Assembly: GCA_002716125.1 (NCBI GenBank)
Contig: PAZH01000084.1
Span: forward strand, 1 to 64,000
From: Rhodospirillaceae bacterium
Lineage (GTDB): Bacteria; Pseudomonadota; Alphaproteobacteria; UBA8366
Length of the DNA: 64,000 nucleotides
Direction of reading: 5' to 3'
Shown in pieces: positions 28,243 through 36,242 of the stretch (its first letter is position 1; every line of letters begins with the position of its first letter). The translations under genes and the position numbers were made by a program. The notes beneath the pieces are model-generated. The model was not told where the DNA came from, searched no databases, and saw only the letters and a program-made list of their open reading frames with translations.

Positions 28243-28269
28243 ATTCCGCCGACACCCTGCTAATTCATT

Positions 28270-28298
28270 ATTGTAAATGCCGTCTATACTATTGTGAA
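28270..28298 (-). promoter_or_regulatory. Candidate promoter for the coiled-coil lipoprotein
   Basis: On the minus strand TTCACA (28293-28298) and TACAAT (28270-28275) are 17 bp apart and lie 28 bp before the ATG at 28242. Good spacing and a good -10 element; no other candidate is as strong in the 280-bp gap. Confidence 0.55.
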
Positions 28299-28480
28299 TA
28301 CACGCCGTTTTTTAATCTTGTCAACGAAAACCGCGCCGTTCATAGAGAATTCGGCCAGCTTCGACGTATCCCACCCTAATAAGAACATCCCAATTTCGGG
28401 CCGCATACTAGTATTTGGCGTTAGGGACGGCAAGTCGCTGGCGCGTGTGCGAAAAACCTTTGGGCACGGCGTCATTGCGC

Positions 28481-28509
28481 TTGTCAATTCCAGCGGCCTT
28501 GAGTAGTGT
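28481..28509 (+). promoter_or_regulatory. Candidate promoter for tRNA-Arg
   Basis: TTGTCA (28481-28486) and TAGTGT (28504-28509) are 17 bp apart and end 13 bp before the tRNA. The rest of the 28243-28522 gap holds only a short ATACTAGTAT palindrome (28405-28414) and no convincing gene. Confidence 0.5.
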
Positions 28510-28522
28510 CCCGCCTCGCTAA

Positions 28523-28599
28523 GCGCCCGTAGCTCAACTGGATAGAGCGTCTGACTACGGATCAGGAGGTTGGGGGTTCGAATCCTCCCGGGCGCGCCA
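28523..28599 (+). tRNA. tRNA-Arg (anticodon ACG)
   Basis: A 77-nt cloverleaf. The acceptor stem GCGCCCG pairs with CGGGCGC, with discriminator G and an encoded CCA at 28597-28599. The D arm is AGCTCAACTGGATAGAGC, and the anticodon loop is CTACGGA between TCTGA and TCAGG. The T arm contains GGTTCGAATCC. The ACG anticodon reads CGN arginine codons after A34 deamination to inosine. Confidence 0.96.
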
Positions 28600-28689
28600 C
28601 TCGCTTCCGACCCCGCCTCTCGATCGTCCGCCGCGTTTGCGTGCGCGGGTTTATCGGCTGTCACTGTCCGGAAGCGAGGGATACCCATT

Positions 28690-29202
28690 ATGATCACGCC
28701 CGCGTACGTCTCTGAAATGGCCGACTATTCACGTTGGCAGAACGACACGACCTATCGGCTCTGCGACGAGATCGGGCAGGTGGAACGAGAGCGCGATCGG
28801 GGTTTATTCTTCGGGTCGATCCACCACACGCTCAACCATATCTGTCTGGTCAATCGCTCGATTCTAATCTACCTCGACGGCATCATGCCGGAGCGGATAC
28901 CGCTTGATCAGATGGTGTGGCCGGACTGGGAAGAACTGAAAACCATCCGAGAGATGCAGGACGACACGCTGTCTGCAGGAGGGCGCGAGTGGACAGAGGC
29001 ATGGCTGGCTGAAGAGATCGTCATGCGAAGTCCGCGTCTTGACGACCCGCCGACTTTCCCGCGCTGGGTGATGGTGGTGCAACTCTTCAACCACCAGACC
29101 CATCACCGCAGCCAGGTCACCGGTGCATTTCACGCCATGGGCATCGACTATGGCGCGACGGATATCCCGTGGCGTCCCGGCGCCGGCTATTTCGCGGGAT
29201 AA
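28690..29202 (+). CDS. DinB family protein
   Basis: 170 aa. This is a four-helix DinB/YfiT-like putative metal-dependent hydrolase. The expected histidines are present: FGSIHHTLNHICLVNR near residue 40-50 and LFNHQTHHRSQVTGAFHAMG near residue 135. The start at 28690 (MITPAYVSEMADYSRWQN) is typical and has GAGGGATA upstream. Many relatives act on thiols (bacillithiol or glutathione) but this one's substrate is unknown. Confidence 0.9.
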   Translation: MITPAYVSEMADYSRWQNDTTYRLCDEIGQVERERDRGLFFGSIHHTLNHICLVNRSILIYLDGIMPERIPLDQMVWPDWEELKTIREMQDDTLSAGGREWTEAWLAEEIVMRSPRLDDPPTFPRWVMVVQLFNHQTHHRSQVTGAFHAMGIDYGATDIPWRPGAGYFAG

Positions 29203-29257
29203 GATGTTTCAACAGATCTCGCGGCGGACGATAAATGTCCGTCATGGGCGGCCAGCT

Positions 29258-29473
29258 TTATAGACCGGGCATCATGGTCCCAGCCAGAATTCCGGCGATC
29301 GCGCGGCGGTGCGCGACCGGCAGAGCTTCAATCGCATTCCATGCTTCTCTTGCAAGGTCCGGATCGGTGGCGGCGGCTTGCACGGTTCGGGCGATCGGAT
29401 GTCCAGCACCGAGGACCTGCTCGATGGCATTTACGATCGCCGGAATGTTGTTGGGGTCGAAAGCGCGCATCAT
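29258..29473 (-). CDS. Small helical hypothetical protein
   Basis: 71 aa, alanine-rich and predicted helical (IPAIVNAIEQVLGAGHPIAR then LAREAWNAIEALPVAHRRAI). It follows the LysR gene on the same strand by 22 bp, with an AGGATG sequence at its start, so it could be a co-transcribed small gene. It has no recognisable domain. The 290-bp gap between DinB and LysR would otherwise be empty. Confidence 0.45.
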   Translation of the reverse strand: MMRAFDPNNIPAIVNAIEQVLGAGHPIARTVQAAATDPDLAREAWNAIEALPVAHRRAIAGILAGTMMPGL

Positions 29474-29495
29474 CCTAGATTTAATCGATCATGCG

Positions 29496-30479
29496 CTACG
29501 AACAACCTTCCCATCCGTTCTTCTCTGCGGTCGCTCCGCGTTCGTTCTCGACCATCGGTTCGTGCAGTTCGCTTGCGATGAAATCGATGAAGGCGCGGAC
29601 TTTGGGCGAAAGAAAACGGTTCGACGCGTAAACTGCGTAAACCCACGTTTCATTCTCAGAGGGGTCCACTTCGTAGTCAGCCAGAACAATTTCGAGCTCA
29701 CCGCGGTTCAAGTACTCTTCGACGACCCATCGGGGCGCCAAGAACAGCCCGAACCCCCTCATGGCGGCGCCGATCAATGCCGTTAGGCTGTTGGAATCGA
29801 TCCGGCCATCGACGGACACGGCCTCAACTTTGTTGTCCCGACGCAGGGTCCACACCTTGCCGCCAGGATCACTGATGTCGAAGCGGCCGCCCGCATGGAA
29901 CGTCAAACACTCATGCTGCGCGAGTTCCTGCGGCGTTTGCGGGTTCGAGAATTGCCGCAGATATGCGGGACTTGCGCAGATAATCCGTTGGTAGCGGAAC
30001 AGCTTGCGCGCAATGAGGCTGGAATCGGGGAGGCTTTTAGAAATTCGTAACGCAACATCGACCTTATCGTCGATGAGGTCGACAAACCGGTCACTCAACA
30101 CCAGATCCACGCTCACTTCCGGGTAGGCGCTTAAGAAATCGGGTAAGATGGACGCGAGGCGCGTGGCGCCAAGGCTAAAGGACGCACTCACCCGGAGGCG
30201 CCCTCGCGGCGTTGCCTCTAGGTCCGTCACCTCCTGATTCATTTCGTCGTACTCGCGAACCAGGCTGAGCGCGCGTTCATAATATGTGCGGCCCGCATCC
30301 GTCAGGTCCATGCTGCGGGTCGTTCGGTTGAGGAGCCGCACGCCGAGCCTTTCCTCCAAAGAGGCGATTTGCCGCGTTATAGAGGAGGGTGTCGCGTTCG
30401 CCATCCGGGCCGCGGCGGAAAAGCTGCCTGACTGCACAACGCCGACAAAAGCGCGAATATTTGAAAAGTAATCTGCCAT
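29496..30479 (-). CDS. LysR family transcriptional regulator
   Basis: 327 aa. Winged HTH at residues 5-60 (NIRAFVGVVQSGSFSAAARM then TPSSITRQIASLEERLGVRL and LTDAGRTYY) and a periplasmic-binding-like effector domain (ASFSLGATRLASILPDFL onward). The ATG at 30479 is the usual MADYFSNIRAF-type start. It is divergent from the SDR–GST–CoA transferase operon, which is its most likely target. The 106-bp intergenic segment is AT-rich and would carry the LysR box. Confidence 0.93.
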   Translation of the reverse strand: MADYFSNIRAFVGVVQSGSFSAAARMANATPSSITRQIASLEERLGVRLLNRTTRSMDLTDAGRTYYERALSLVREYDEMNQEVTDLEATPRGRLRVSASFSLGATRLASILPDFLSAYPEVSVDLVLSDRFVDLIDDKVDVALRISKSLPDSSLIARKLFRYQRIICASPAYLRQFSNPQTPQELAQHECLTFHAGGRFDISDPGGKVWTLRRDNKVEAVSVDGRIDSNSLTALIGAAMRGFGLFLAPRWVVEEYLNRGELEIVLADYEVDPSENETWVYAVYASNRFLSPKVRAFIDFIASELHEPMVENERGATAEKNGWEGCS

Positions 30480-30585
30480 CTTATTGTTTCCAGATACGCA
30501 AAAGAATTGTTCGTAATTATCTATTTTGTGAAAAAAACGCACAACCTAAACTGCCGCTAGATTTCGAGATATTCAGGAGCGTTCT

Positions 30586-31314
30586 ATGGGTGCGGCAATC
30601 ATTCTCGGTGCGGGAGACGGCATCGGCGGCGCAATTGCGCGGTGGTTTGGTCAGGGTGGCAAACATGTCGTCGTGGTACGCCGCGATCTGGAAAAGGCGC
30701 AGAATCTGGCGGATGAAATTGCGGCTGCTGGTGGGACCGCGTCGGCCTTCGATACCGACGTTCGAGATCCTGATGCGATGTCCGCACTCTTCCAAACGGT
30801 CGAGGAGACGGTCGCGCCTGTCGATGTGTGCGTCTACAACGCGGGCGCAAACACGAAACGTCCTCTTTTGGAGACGACACCCAAGCTTTTTCGCCAAGTT
30901 TGGGAGTTGGCATGCTTCGGCGGTTTTCTGGCGGCGCAAGAATGCGCGCGACACATGGCGCCGCGGGGGAAAGCGACGCTTCTCTATACCAGTGCGACGG
31001 CGGGTCTGATGGCAAGAGCGGGATACGCCGCTTTCGGGAGTGCGAAATTTGGTCTCCGGGCCATCGCATAGGCCAGTGCCCGCGAGCTTGGCCCGCTGGG
31101 TGTACATGTCGCGCATATCGTCATCGATTGTGGTGTCTATACCGAAGCGATCCGGGAGAGGTATGCCAAACGGTCGGTCGATATCGACGATTTGGCGCCC
31201 GATTCCCTGGCGCGGCCGGAAAGTATCGCCGCACAGTTTTGGATGCTGTCCCAGCAGCCGCGCGACGCCTGGACGCACGAACTCGACCTGCGCCCTTATG
31301 CGGAGACCTGGTGA
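30586..31314 (+). pseudogene. SDR oxidoreductase interrupted by an in-frame amber codon
   Basis: An SDR with the nucleotide loop ILGAGDGIGGAIARWF and the NAG motif (CVYNAGANTK), plus YAAFGSAKFGLRAIA carrying Y-x3-(S/A)K-like catalytic residues. It stops at TAG 31069-31071, exactly where relatives as I recall them read Gln in IAQSMARELG. The same frame then continues cleanly as ASARELGPLGVHVAHIVID and on to a TGA at 31312-31314. Thus one C-to-T change (CAG to TAG) would restore it. The real stop overlaps the GST start (TGATG). Confidence 0.87.
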
Positions 31315-31930
31315 TGAGCGACCTTCACTTTTGGGGCGTCAGTACGTCACGAACCTTGCGGCCGATATGGACGGCAGAAGAACTGGGCCTGACATACGGA
31401 TTGACGCCGATCGGGCCGCGAAATGGCGCCACGCAAGAACGCGATTACTTGTCGCGCAATCCCAAAGGGAAGATTCCCTATATGGTGGATCGCGATGTCG
31501 CCCTGTCGGAAAGCGTTGCGATCTGTCGCTATCTCGTCCAACGATATAGCAACGATGACGCCATCGCGAACCCGCAGTCGATTGTCGGGCGGGCCAAGTG
31601 CGACGAATGGTGTTTCTTCATCTTAGGCGAGCTGGATGAAACAAGCCTCTATATCATTCGCCGCCATGAAGTGCTGAAGCGCCCGAGGCGGTGGCTGTTG
31701 CGCGTGAATGTTGCGCTCGCCAATTTCGCGCCGCGACCGATCTCATGATTGGCCCTTATGTGATGGGCGAAGCGTTCGGTCTCCCGGACATCTTAATGAT
31801 GTCGTGCATCACCTGGGCCGAAAGGGTCGGCGTCGATTTGCCGGACTCCATGGGTGCGTTGCGTGACAGAATTGCCGAACGACCCGCTTGTCAGCGGGCC
31901 GTGAAAATCAACCAGCAAGCAGCGAGGTAG
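31314..31930 (+). pseudogene. Frameshifted glutathione S-transferase family gene
   Basis: The N-terminal thioredoxin-like part (SDLHFWGVSTSRTLRPIWTA, then NPKGKIPYMVDRDVALSES) is intact to IIRRHEVL near 31676. The C-terminal helical part (VARECCARQFRAATDLMIGP then YVMGEAFGLPDILMMSCITW) continues in another frame and stops at 31928-31930. The break lies at about 31671-31690. From memory of intact relatives, several codons of the linker (around GLPEIYG) are missing, consistent with a small out-of-frame deletion. It sits between the broken SDR and the intact CoA transferase. Confidence 0.85.
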
Positions 31931-31935
31931 GCGAA

Positions 31936-33120
31936 ATGGGACCTCTTTCCGGCGTTCGTGTTGTGGATTTATCGACGGTTATCTCGGGACCGTTGGCGGC
32001 CGCCATATTGGCGGACCAAGGTGCCGACGTCATAAAGGTCGAACCGCTCGGTGGCGAACAACTCCGCCTTATGAGCAGCTCAAAGAAGCCGGTCTCCGGG
32101 ACGTTCTTCTCCTGCAATAGGGGCAAGAAATCATTGCCGCTGAACCTGAATTCCGAAGGCGGGAAGTCGGTTCTTTGGAACCTGATTGAATCGGCCGACG
32201 TGTTGATCCAGAACTTTCGTCCCGGTGCCATGGCGCGTATGGGTTTCAATGCCGAGGAAATGCGCGCCCGAAATCCAGGACTGATCTACGTCTCGATCAG
32301 CGGCTTTGGCGAAGAGGGGCCGTATGCGCACAAACGGGTCTACGATCCGGTCATTCAGGCATTATCCGGTGCAACGGATATTCAGGCGGAACGGGCGACC
32401 GGATATCCGCAGATGTTCAGGCTGGTCGTGGCAGATAAGGTCGCTTCCTTGACGGCCGCACAGGCAATCTCGTCGGCCTTGTTTGCGCGCACGCGATCGG
32501 GAGAGGGCCAGCAAATCAAGATATCCATGCTGGATGCGTTGGTGTCGTTTCTTTGGCCTTCCGGAATGCCGGGGCTGACCTTTGCCGAGGAAGAGGACGT
32601 TCGCCAAGTCCTTGGTACACGGGACCTGGTCTTCAAAACCAAGGATGGGTTCATCACCGCCGGTGCGGTGTCGGATTCGGAATGGCGCGGCTTGTGTGCC
32701 GCGCTTGACCGCAATGACTGGCTGGATGATCCGCGGTTCAATACGCCTTCTGTCCGCGCGGCCAACGGAGATGTGCGGCGGGACCTGATGGGGGACGCGA
32801 TCAAGCATTTCAATTCGGCGGACATCCTCGAGCGCCTCGACGCCAATGATGTTCCCTGCGCGCCGGTTTGGGGCCGGGATGGTCTGCTCGACAACGAGCA
32901 GCTCCGCGCGAGCGGCACGATAGAGCGCCGGATCTATGAAGGATTCGGCGAGGTCCGACAGGCGCGGCCGCCCGCTCAGTTCGAAAAAACGCCGAGCGCG
33001 ATACAAGGACCCGGACCGCGGCTCGGCGAACACACCCATCAGGTCCTCCGTGATCTCGGCTATGACGCCGATCAGGTTTCGGCCTTATTGGGCGAAGGTG
33101 CGACGGTTTCCACCGACTGA
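31936..33120 (+). CDS. CaiB/BaiF family CoA transferase
   Basis: 394-aa family III CoA transferase. The start MGPLSGVRVVDLSTVISGPL, ILADQGADVIKVEPLGGEQL and KSLPLNLNSEGGK all fit. The catalytic aspartate probably lies in RVYDPVIQALSG. The ATG at 31936 has GAGGTAGG just upstream; a frame to 31888 overlaps the GST end. Third gene of the operon and the only intact one, so its function may survive alone. Its 3' end overlaps the convergent EamA gene by 49 bp. Confidence 0.9.
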   Translation: MGPLSGVRVVDLSTVISGPLAAAILADQGADVIKVEPLGGEQLRLMSSSKKPVSGTFFSCNRGKKSLPLNLNSEGGKSVLWNLIESADVLIQNFRPGAMARMGFNAEEMRARNPGLIYVSISGFGEEGPYAHKRVYDPVIQALSGATDIQAERATGYPQMFRLVVADKVASLTAAQAISSALFARTRSGEGQQIKISMLDALVSFLWPSGMPGLTFAEEEDVRQVLGTRDLVFKTKDGFITAGAVSDSEWRGLCAALDRNDWLDDPRFNTPSVRAANGDVRRDLMGDAIKHFNSADILERLDANDVPCAPVWGRDGLLDNEQLRASGTIERRIYEGFGEVRQARPPAQFEKTPSAIQGPGPRLGEHTHQVLRDLGYDADQVSALLGEGATVSTD

Positions 33121-34010
33121 GCCTTTGATCGCGCCGGCGCGACAACAAGGCCGACACCCGCCACGGCGACGGCCATTCCTGTCAACGCCACCCAGCCGAC
33201 CGGTTCATCTAGAATCAGATAGCCGAGAAACGTGGCCATCGGCGGCACGAGAAAAAACATGCTGGTCATGCGGGACACCGCGCCTCGCCGGATCATGATC
33301 GTCAACAGAACCATCGAGACGACCGATAGGAATACGGCCATGTATGCCAATGCGCCGACGAAGGCCGGGGTCCAATGTATAGCGCCATCCTCCAAAAGCA
33401 GCGCGAACGGGCTCACCAACAACGCCGCGACGAGAAACTGGATCGTCGATCCGGATCGAGGGTCCATATCGGCGCAATATTTTTTCTGATAGATCGTGCC
33501 GAACGTAATGCCGAGAAGGCCGACAAAAGCCCAGACCATGCCTTCGGTGGTGCCGAGGCCAAGCGACAATTTTCGGGCAACCACGAGTGCAACTCCGGCA
33601 AATCCGAGAAACAGACCGAGCCACTGCCGTCCCGACACGCGTTCGCCCAGTATCGGGCCGACGACCGCGGCGGTCAGGATCGGCTGCATACAGACGATAA
33701 GGGCCGCCACGCCGGCGCCCACGCCCAATCCCATGGCGAGCCAGATACCGCCGAAATACAGCGCCTGCAGGAGAGCGCCGGCGACCGCGATGTGACCGGC
33801 TTCGCGCCACGTCTTGGGCCAAGGGGCCCGCATCGCAACAGCTATGATCCCCATTAAGACGGTGACGACACCATAGCGAAGCCCAAGAAATGTCAGGGTA
33901 TCCGCGTGTCCGAGCCCGATCTTGGCAGCGATGAAGCCGCTGCTCCATAACAGGACGAACGCTGCCGGGATCAGTAAATATGTCGGATCGTGCCGGGCCG
34001 TCTCGGACAA
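33072..34010 (-). CDS. EamA/DMT family permease
   Basis: 312 aa with about ten membrane segments in two EamA repeats (LLIPAAFVLLWSSGFIAAKI and the later FLGYLILDEPVGWVALTGMA). No ATG is available near the first segment; I chose TTG at 34010 (SETARHDPTYLL), which begins 5 bp after the stop of the upstream oxidoreductase. The substrate is unknown (drug/metabolite transporter superfamily). The C-terminus overlaps the CoA transferase 3' end. Confidence 0.82.
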   Translation of the reverse strand: MSETARHDPTYLLIPAAFVLLWSSGFIAAKIGLGHADTLTFLGLRYGVVTVLMGIIAVAMRAPWPKTWREAGHIAVAGALLQALYFGGIWLAMGLGVGAGVAALIVCMQPILTAAVVGPILGERVSGRQWLGLFLGFAGVALVVARKLSLGLGTTEGMVWAFVGLLGITFGTIYQKKYCADMDPRSGSTIQFLVAALLVSPFALLLEDGAIHWTPAFVGALAYMAVFLSVVSMVLLTIMIRRGAVSRMTSMFFLVPPMATFLGYLILDEPVGWVALTGMAVAVAGVGLVVAPARSKAQSVETVAPSPNKAET

Positions 34011-34015
34011 GTTAC

Positions 34016-36103
34016 CTAGTCCGCCGCATCCGCGATCTCTTCGGCCGCGGCTTTGAGCCAGATGGCCGTGTCGTGGAAGGCGGCGCCGCCGGCCGGCGGG
34101 ACGGGTGTTGCATCGATCAGGAGATTGATGCCGATTCCGCCTTCGAAGGCGTCGTCCGGCCAAACGCCTTCGGAGATGACGACACCGGGTTTCGCGGTAT
34201 CGGAAATCTCAGCGTGGAGACGGACCTCGCCTTTTCCATTGCCGATCCGGATTTTCCCACCGTCTGCGATGCCGAGTTCAGCAGCATCCTGAGGATGAAC
34301 GAGAGCGGTCGGCCGGCCTTCGCGTTTGCGGGAGCCGGGAGTCTCCGAAAACGACGTGTTGAGATAGGTTCGAGACGGCGGCGTTACGAGGCGTAGCGGG
34401 CGATCCGCGTCGATCGTGTCGGTGGCGGCCCAATGATCCGGCATCGAAGGCATGCCGTCATGATACGGACCAATCGCGGCCCAGTCCGGCTTGAACCGGA
34501 AACGGCCGTCCGGGTGTGGAAAGCCCGTTAGGAAATGCGCGTCGTCGAAATCGGGTCCGCAATCGATCCATCCTTGTTTGGCGGCGTCCGCCAAGGAAAC
34601 GTTCTTGGACGCTTGTAAGGTTGCGTCGACCAAAGTCTCGGAGGACATTGAGAGGCTTGGATGATCGGCACCAAGCCGTTTCGCCAATGCATTGACGACG
34701 TCGAGGTTGCTGCGGCACTCGGCGTGGTCGTCGAGGACGCGAGGCCCGATGGTCAGGGCGGTGTGGCCCCAGCCCATGTAGATATCGTCGAGTTCGAGGA
34801 ACATCGCCGCCGGCAGCAGAATATCCGCATAGCGTGCGGTCGGTGTCATGAAATGTTCGTGCACGCAAACGAAGAGGTCTTCGCGGGACAGGCCGCGGCG
34901 CACAGCCGCCGAATCCGGCGCTACCATCGCCGTATTGGAATTCTGAATCAACATCGCCTTCACGGGCGGGCCGCCGGCCAGCGCGTCTTCATCGCCGCAT
35001 AGGACCGCCCCGATGCGCGATTGATCGAGCGCCCGCGTGACGTTGTCCGCCAAGTCGGCCGCGTGCGCCAGCGTTGTATCCAAGTTCCAGATGTCGAAAC
35101 TGGCGAAGAATGCACCGCCGCCCTTGTGCCGCCATGCGCCGGTGATTGCAGGCAGGCAGCTCACCGCGTGCATGTTGCTGGCGCCGTTCCGGCTGCGGGT
35201 GAAACCCACGCCGAGCCGCAGGAAACTCTTCGCGGTGCGGCCGTACAGCCGGGCGAATGCGCGGATCTCCGCAGCCGGGATTCCGGTGATTTCGGCCGCC
35301 CATTCGGGCGTCTTCTCGGCGAGATGCGTGCGGACATCCGTATCGAAATCGGTGAGCTCGGCGAGAAACGTTTCGTCCGCCATGCCTTCCGCCAGCATGA
35401 CCTGCATCATCGCGCAGGCCAACGCGCCGTCGGTTCCCGGATTGAGCACGATACCGATATCGGCCGCCGCCATCGTCGATGTTCGGTAGACATCGACCAC
35501 GACCAATTTTGCGCCGTTCGTCTTTCGCGCCTTCTGAATATGGTTCATCAAGTTGACGTTCGTGTGAACCGGATTGCCGCCCCAGACGACAATGAGGTCG
35601 GCGGCTTCGATCTCGACCGGGTCCGCGCCTCGTTGCGCGCCGACACCGGCTTGCCAGCCCGACACCCCGGGCGTCACGCAGATCGTGCCCTTCATGCCGG
35701 AATAACCGAGCAGCCGGCTCAAGCGCTCCATCCCGAACCGCTGAACGATGCCGAGGGTGCCGCCGGAGTGGTACGGCCAGACCGATTCCGCGCCGTGCGT
35801 CTTGGCGGCGGTGTCGAACGCGGCGGCGATCGTATCGAGTGCTTCGTCCCAGCTGATGCGTTCGAACTTGCCTTCGCCTTTGGCGCCGATTCGGCGCATC
35901 GGATGCGTTAGGCGATCCGGGTGATGAACCCGTTCCGCATACCGGCCGACTTTCTCGCAAACGACGCCGGCGGTGAAGGGCAGATTGGCCGCGCCGCGAA
36001 TACGGCCGATACGTGTTGGCGATAGCCGTTCGACTTCAAGTGCGCAGGCGCTCGGACAGTCGTGCGGGCACGCGGTGCGAACGATCTCGATCTCGGCGGA
36101 CAT
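34016..36103 (-). CDS. Molybdopterin-containing oxidoreductase (DMSO-reductase family)
   Basis: 695 aa. An N-terminal [4Fe-4S] site TACPHDCPSACALEVE plus VVCEKVGRY precedes the Mo-bis-MGD domain (VWPYHSGGTLGIVQRF then VVWGGNPVHTN and ILLPAAMFLELDD). The C-terminal dinucleotide-binding domain follows (TALVHPQDAAELGIADGG). No twin-arginine signal is visible, so it is probably cytoplasmic. The substrate is unknown; it resembles the single-subunit assimilatory branch. EamA follows downstream and may be co-transcribed. Confidence 0.9.
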   Translation of the reverse strand: MSAEIEIVRTACPHDCPSACALEVERLSPTRIGRIRGAANLPFTAGVVCEKVGRYAERVHHPDRLTHPMRRIGAKGEGKFERISWDEALDTIAAAFDTAAKTHGAESVWPYHSGGTLGIVQRFGMERLSRLLGYSGMKGTICVTPGVSGWQAGVGAQRGADPVEIEAADLIVVWGGNPVHTNVNLMNHIQKARKTNGAKLVVVDVYRTSTMAAADIGIVLNPGTDGALACAMMQVMLAEGMADETFLAELTDFDTDVRTHLAEKTPEWAAEITGIPAAEIRAFARLYGRTAKSFLRLGVGFTRSRNGASNMHAVSCLPAITGAWRHKGGGAFFASFDIWNLDTTLAHAADLADNVTRALDQSRIGAVLCGDEDALAGGPPVKAMLIQNSNTAMVAPDSAAVRRGLSREDLFVCVHEHFMTPTARYADILLPAAMFLELDDIYMGWGHTALTIGPRVLDDHAECRSNLDVVNALAKRLGADHPSLSMSSETLVDATLQASKNVSLADAAKQGWIDCGPDFDDAHFLTGFPHPDGRFRFKPDWAAIGPYHDGMPSMPDHWAATDTIDADRPLRLVTPPSRTYLNTSFSETPGSRKREGRPTALVHPQDAAELGIADGGKIRIGNGKGEVRLHAEISDTAKPGVVISEGVWPDDAFEGGIGINLLIDATPVPPAGGAAFHDTAIWLKAAAEEIADAAD

Positions 36104-36242
36104 GCGTCAGGCTCCCCTTCGGTTCCGTGGACGACTATAGGTGTTCCGGCAGAAAAGTTCACGTCGGAAGCGGGCGGACTGGACAAAGACAAGCGCTTCG
36201 ACCATAGCCTAACAGGTATTCGAGAGCGTCCGGGAAAGGGCG

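Noticed and set aside
28294-28506. 70-codon frame upstream of tRNA-Arg
   Set aside because: No clear ribosome site, it overlaps the predicted tRNA promoter, and its sequence looks random.
31069-31071. TAG recoded as an amino acid (e.g. pyrrolysine) in the SDR
   Set aside because: TAG is used as an ordinary stop in argB, def and the GST end in this window, and there is no nearby recoding signal; a C-to-T mutation is simpler.
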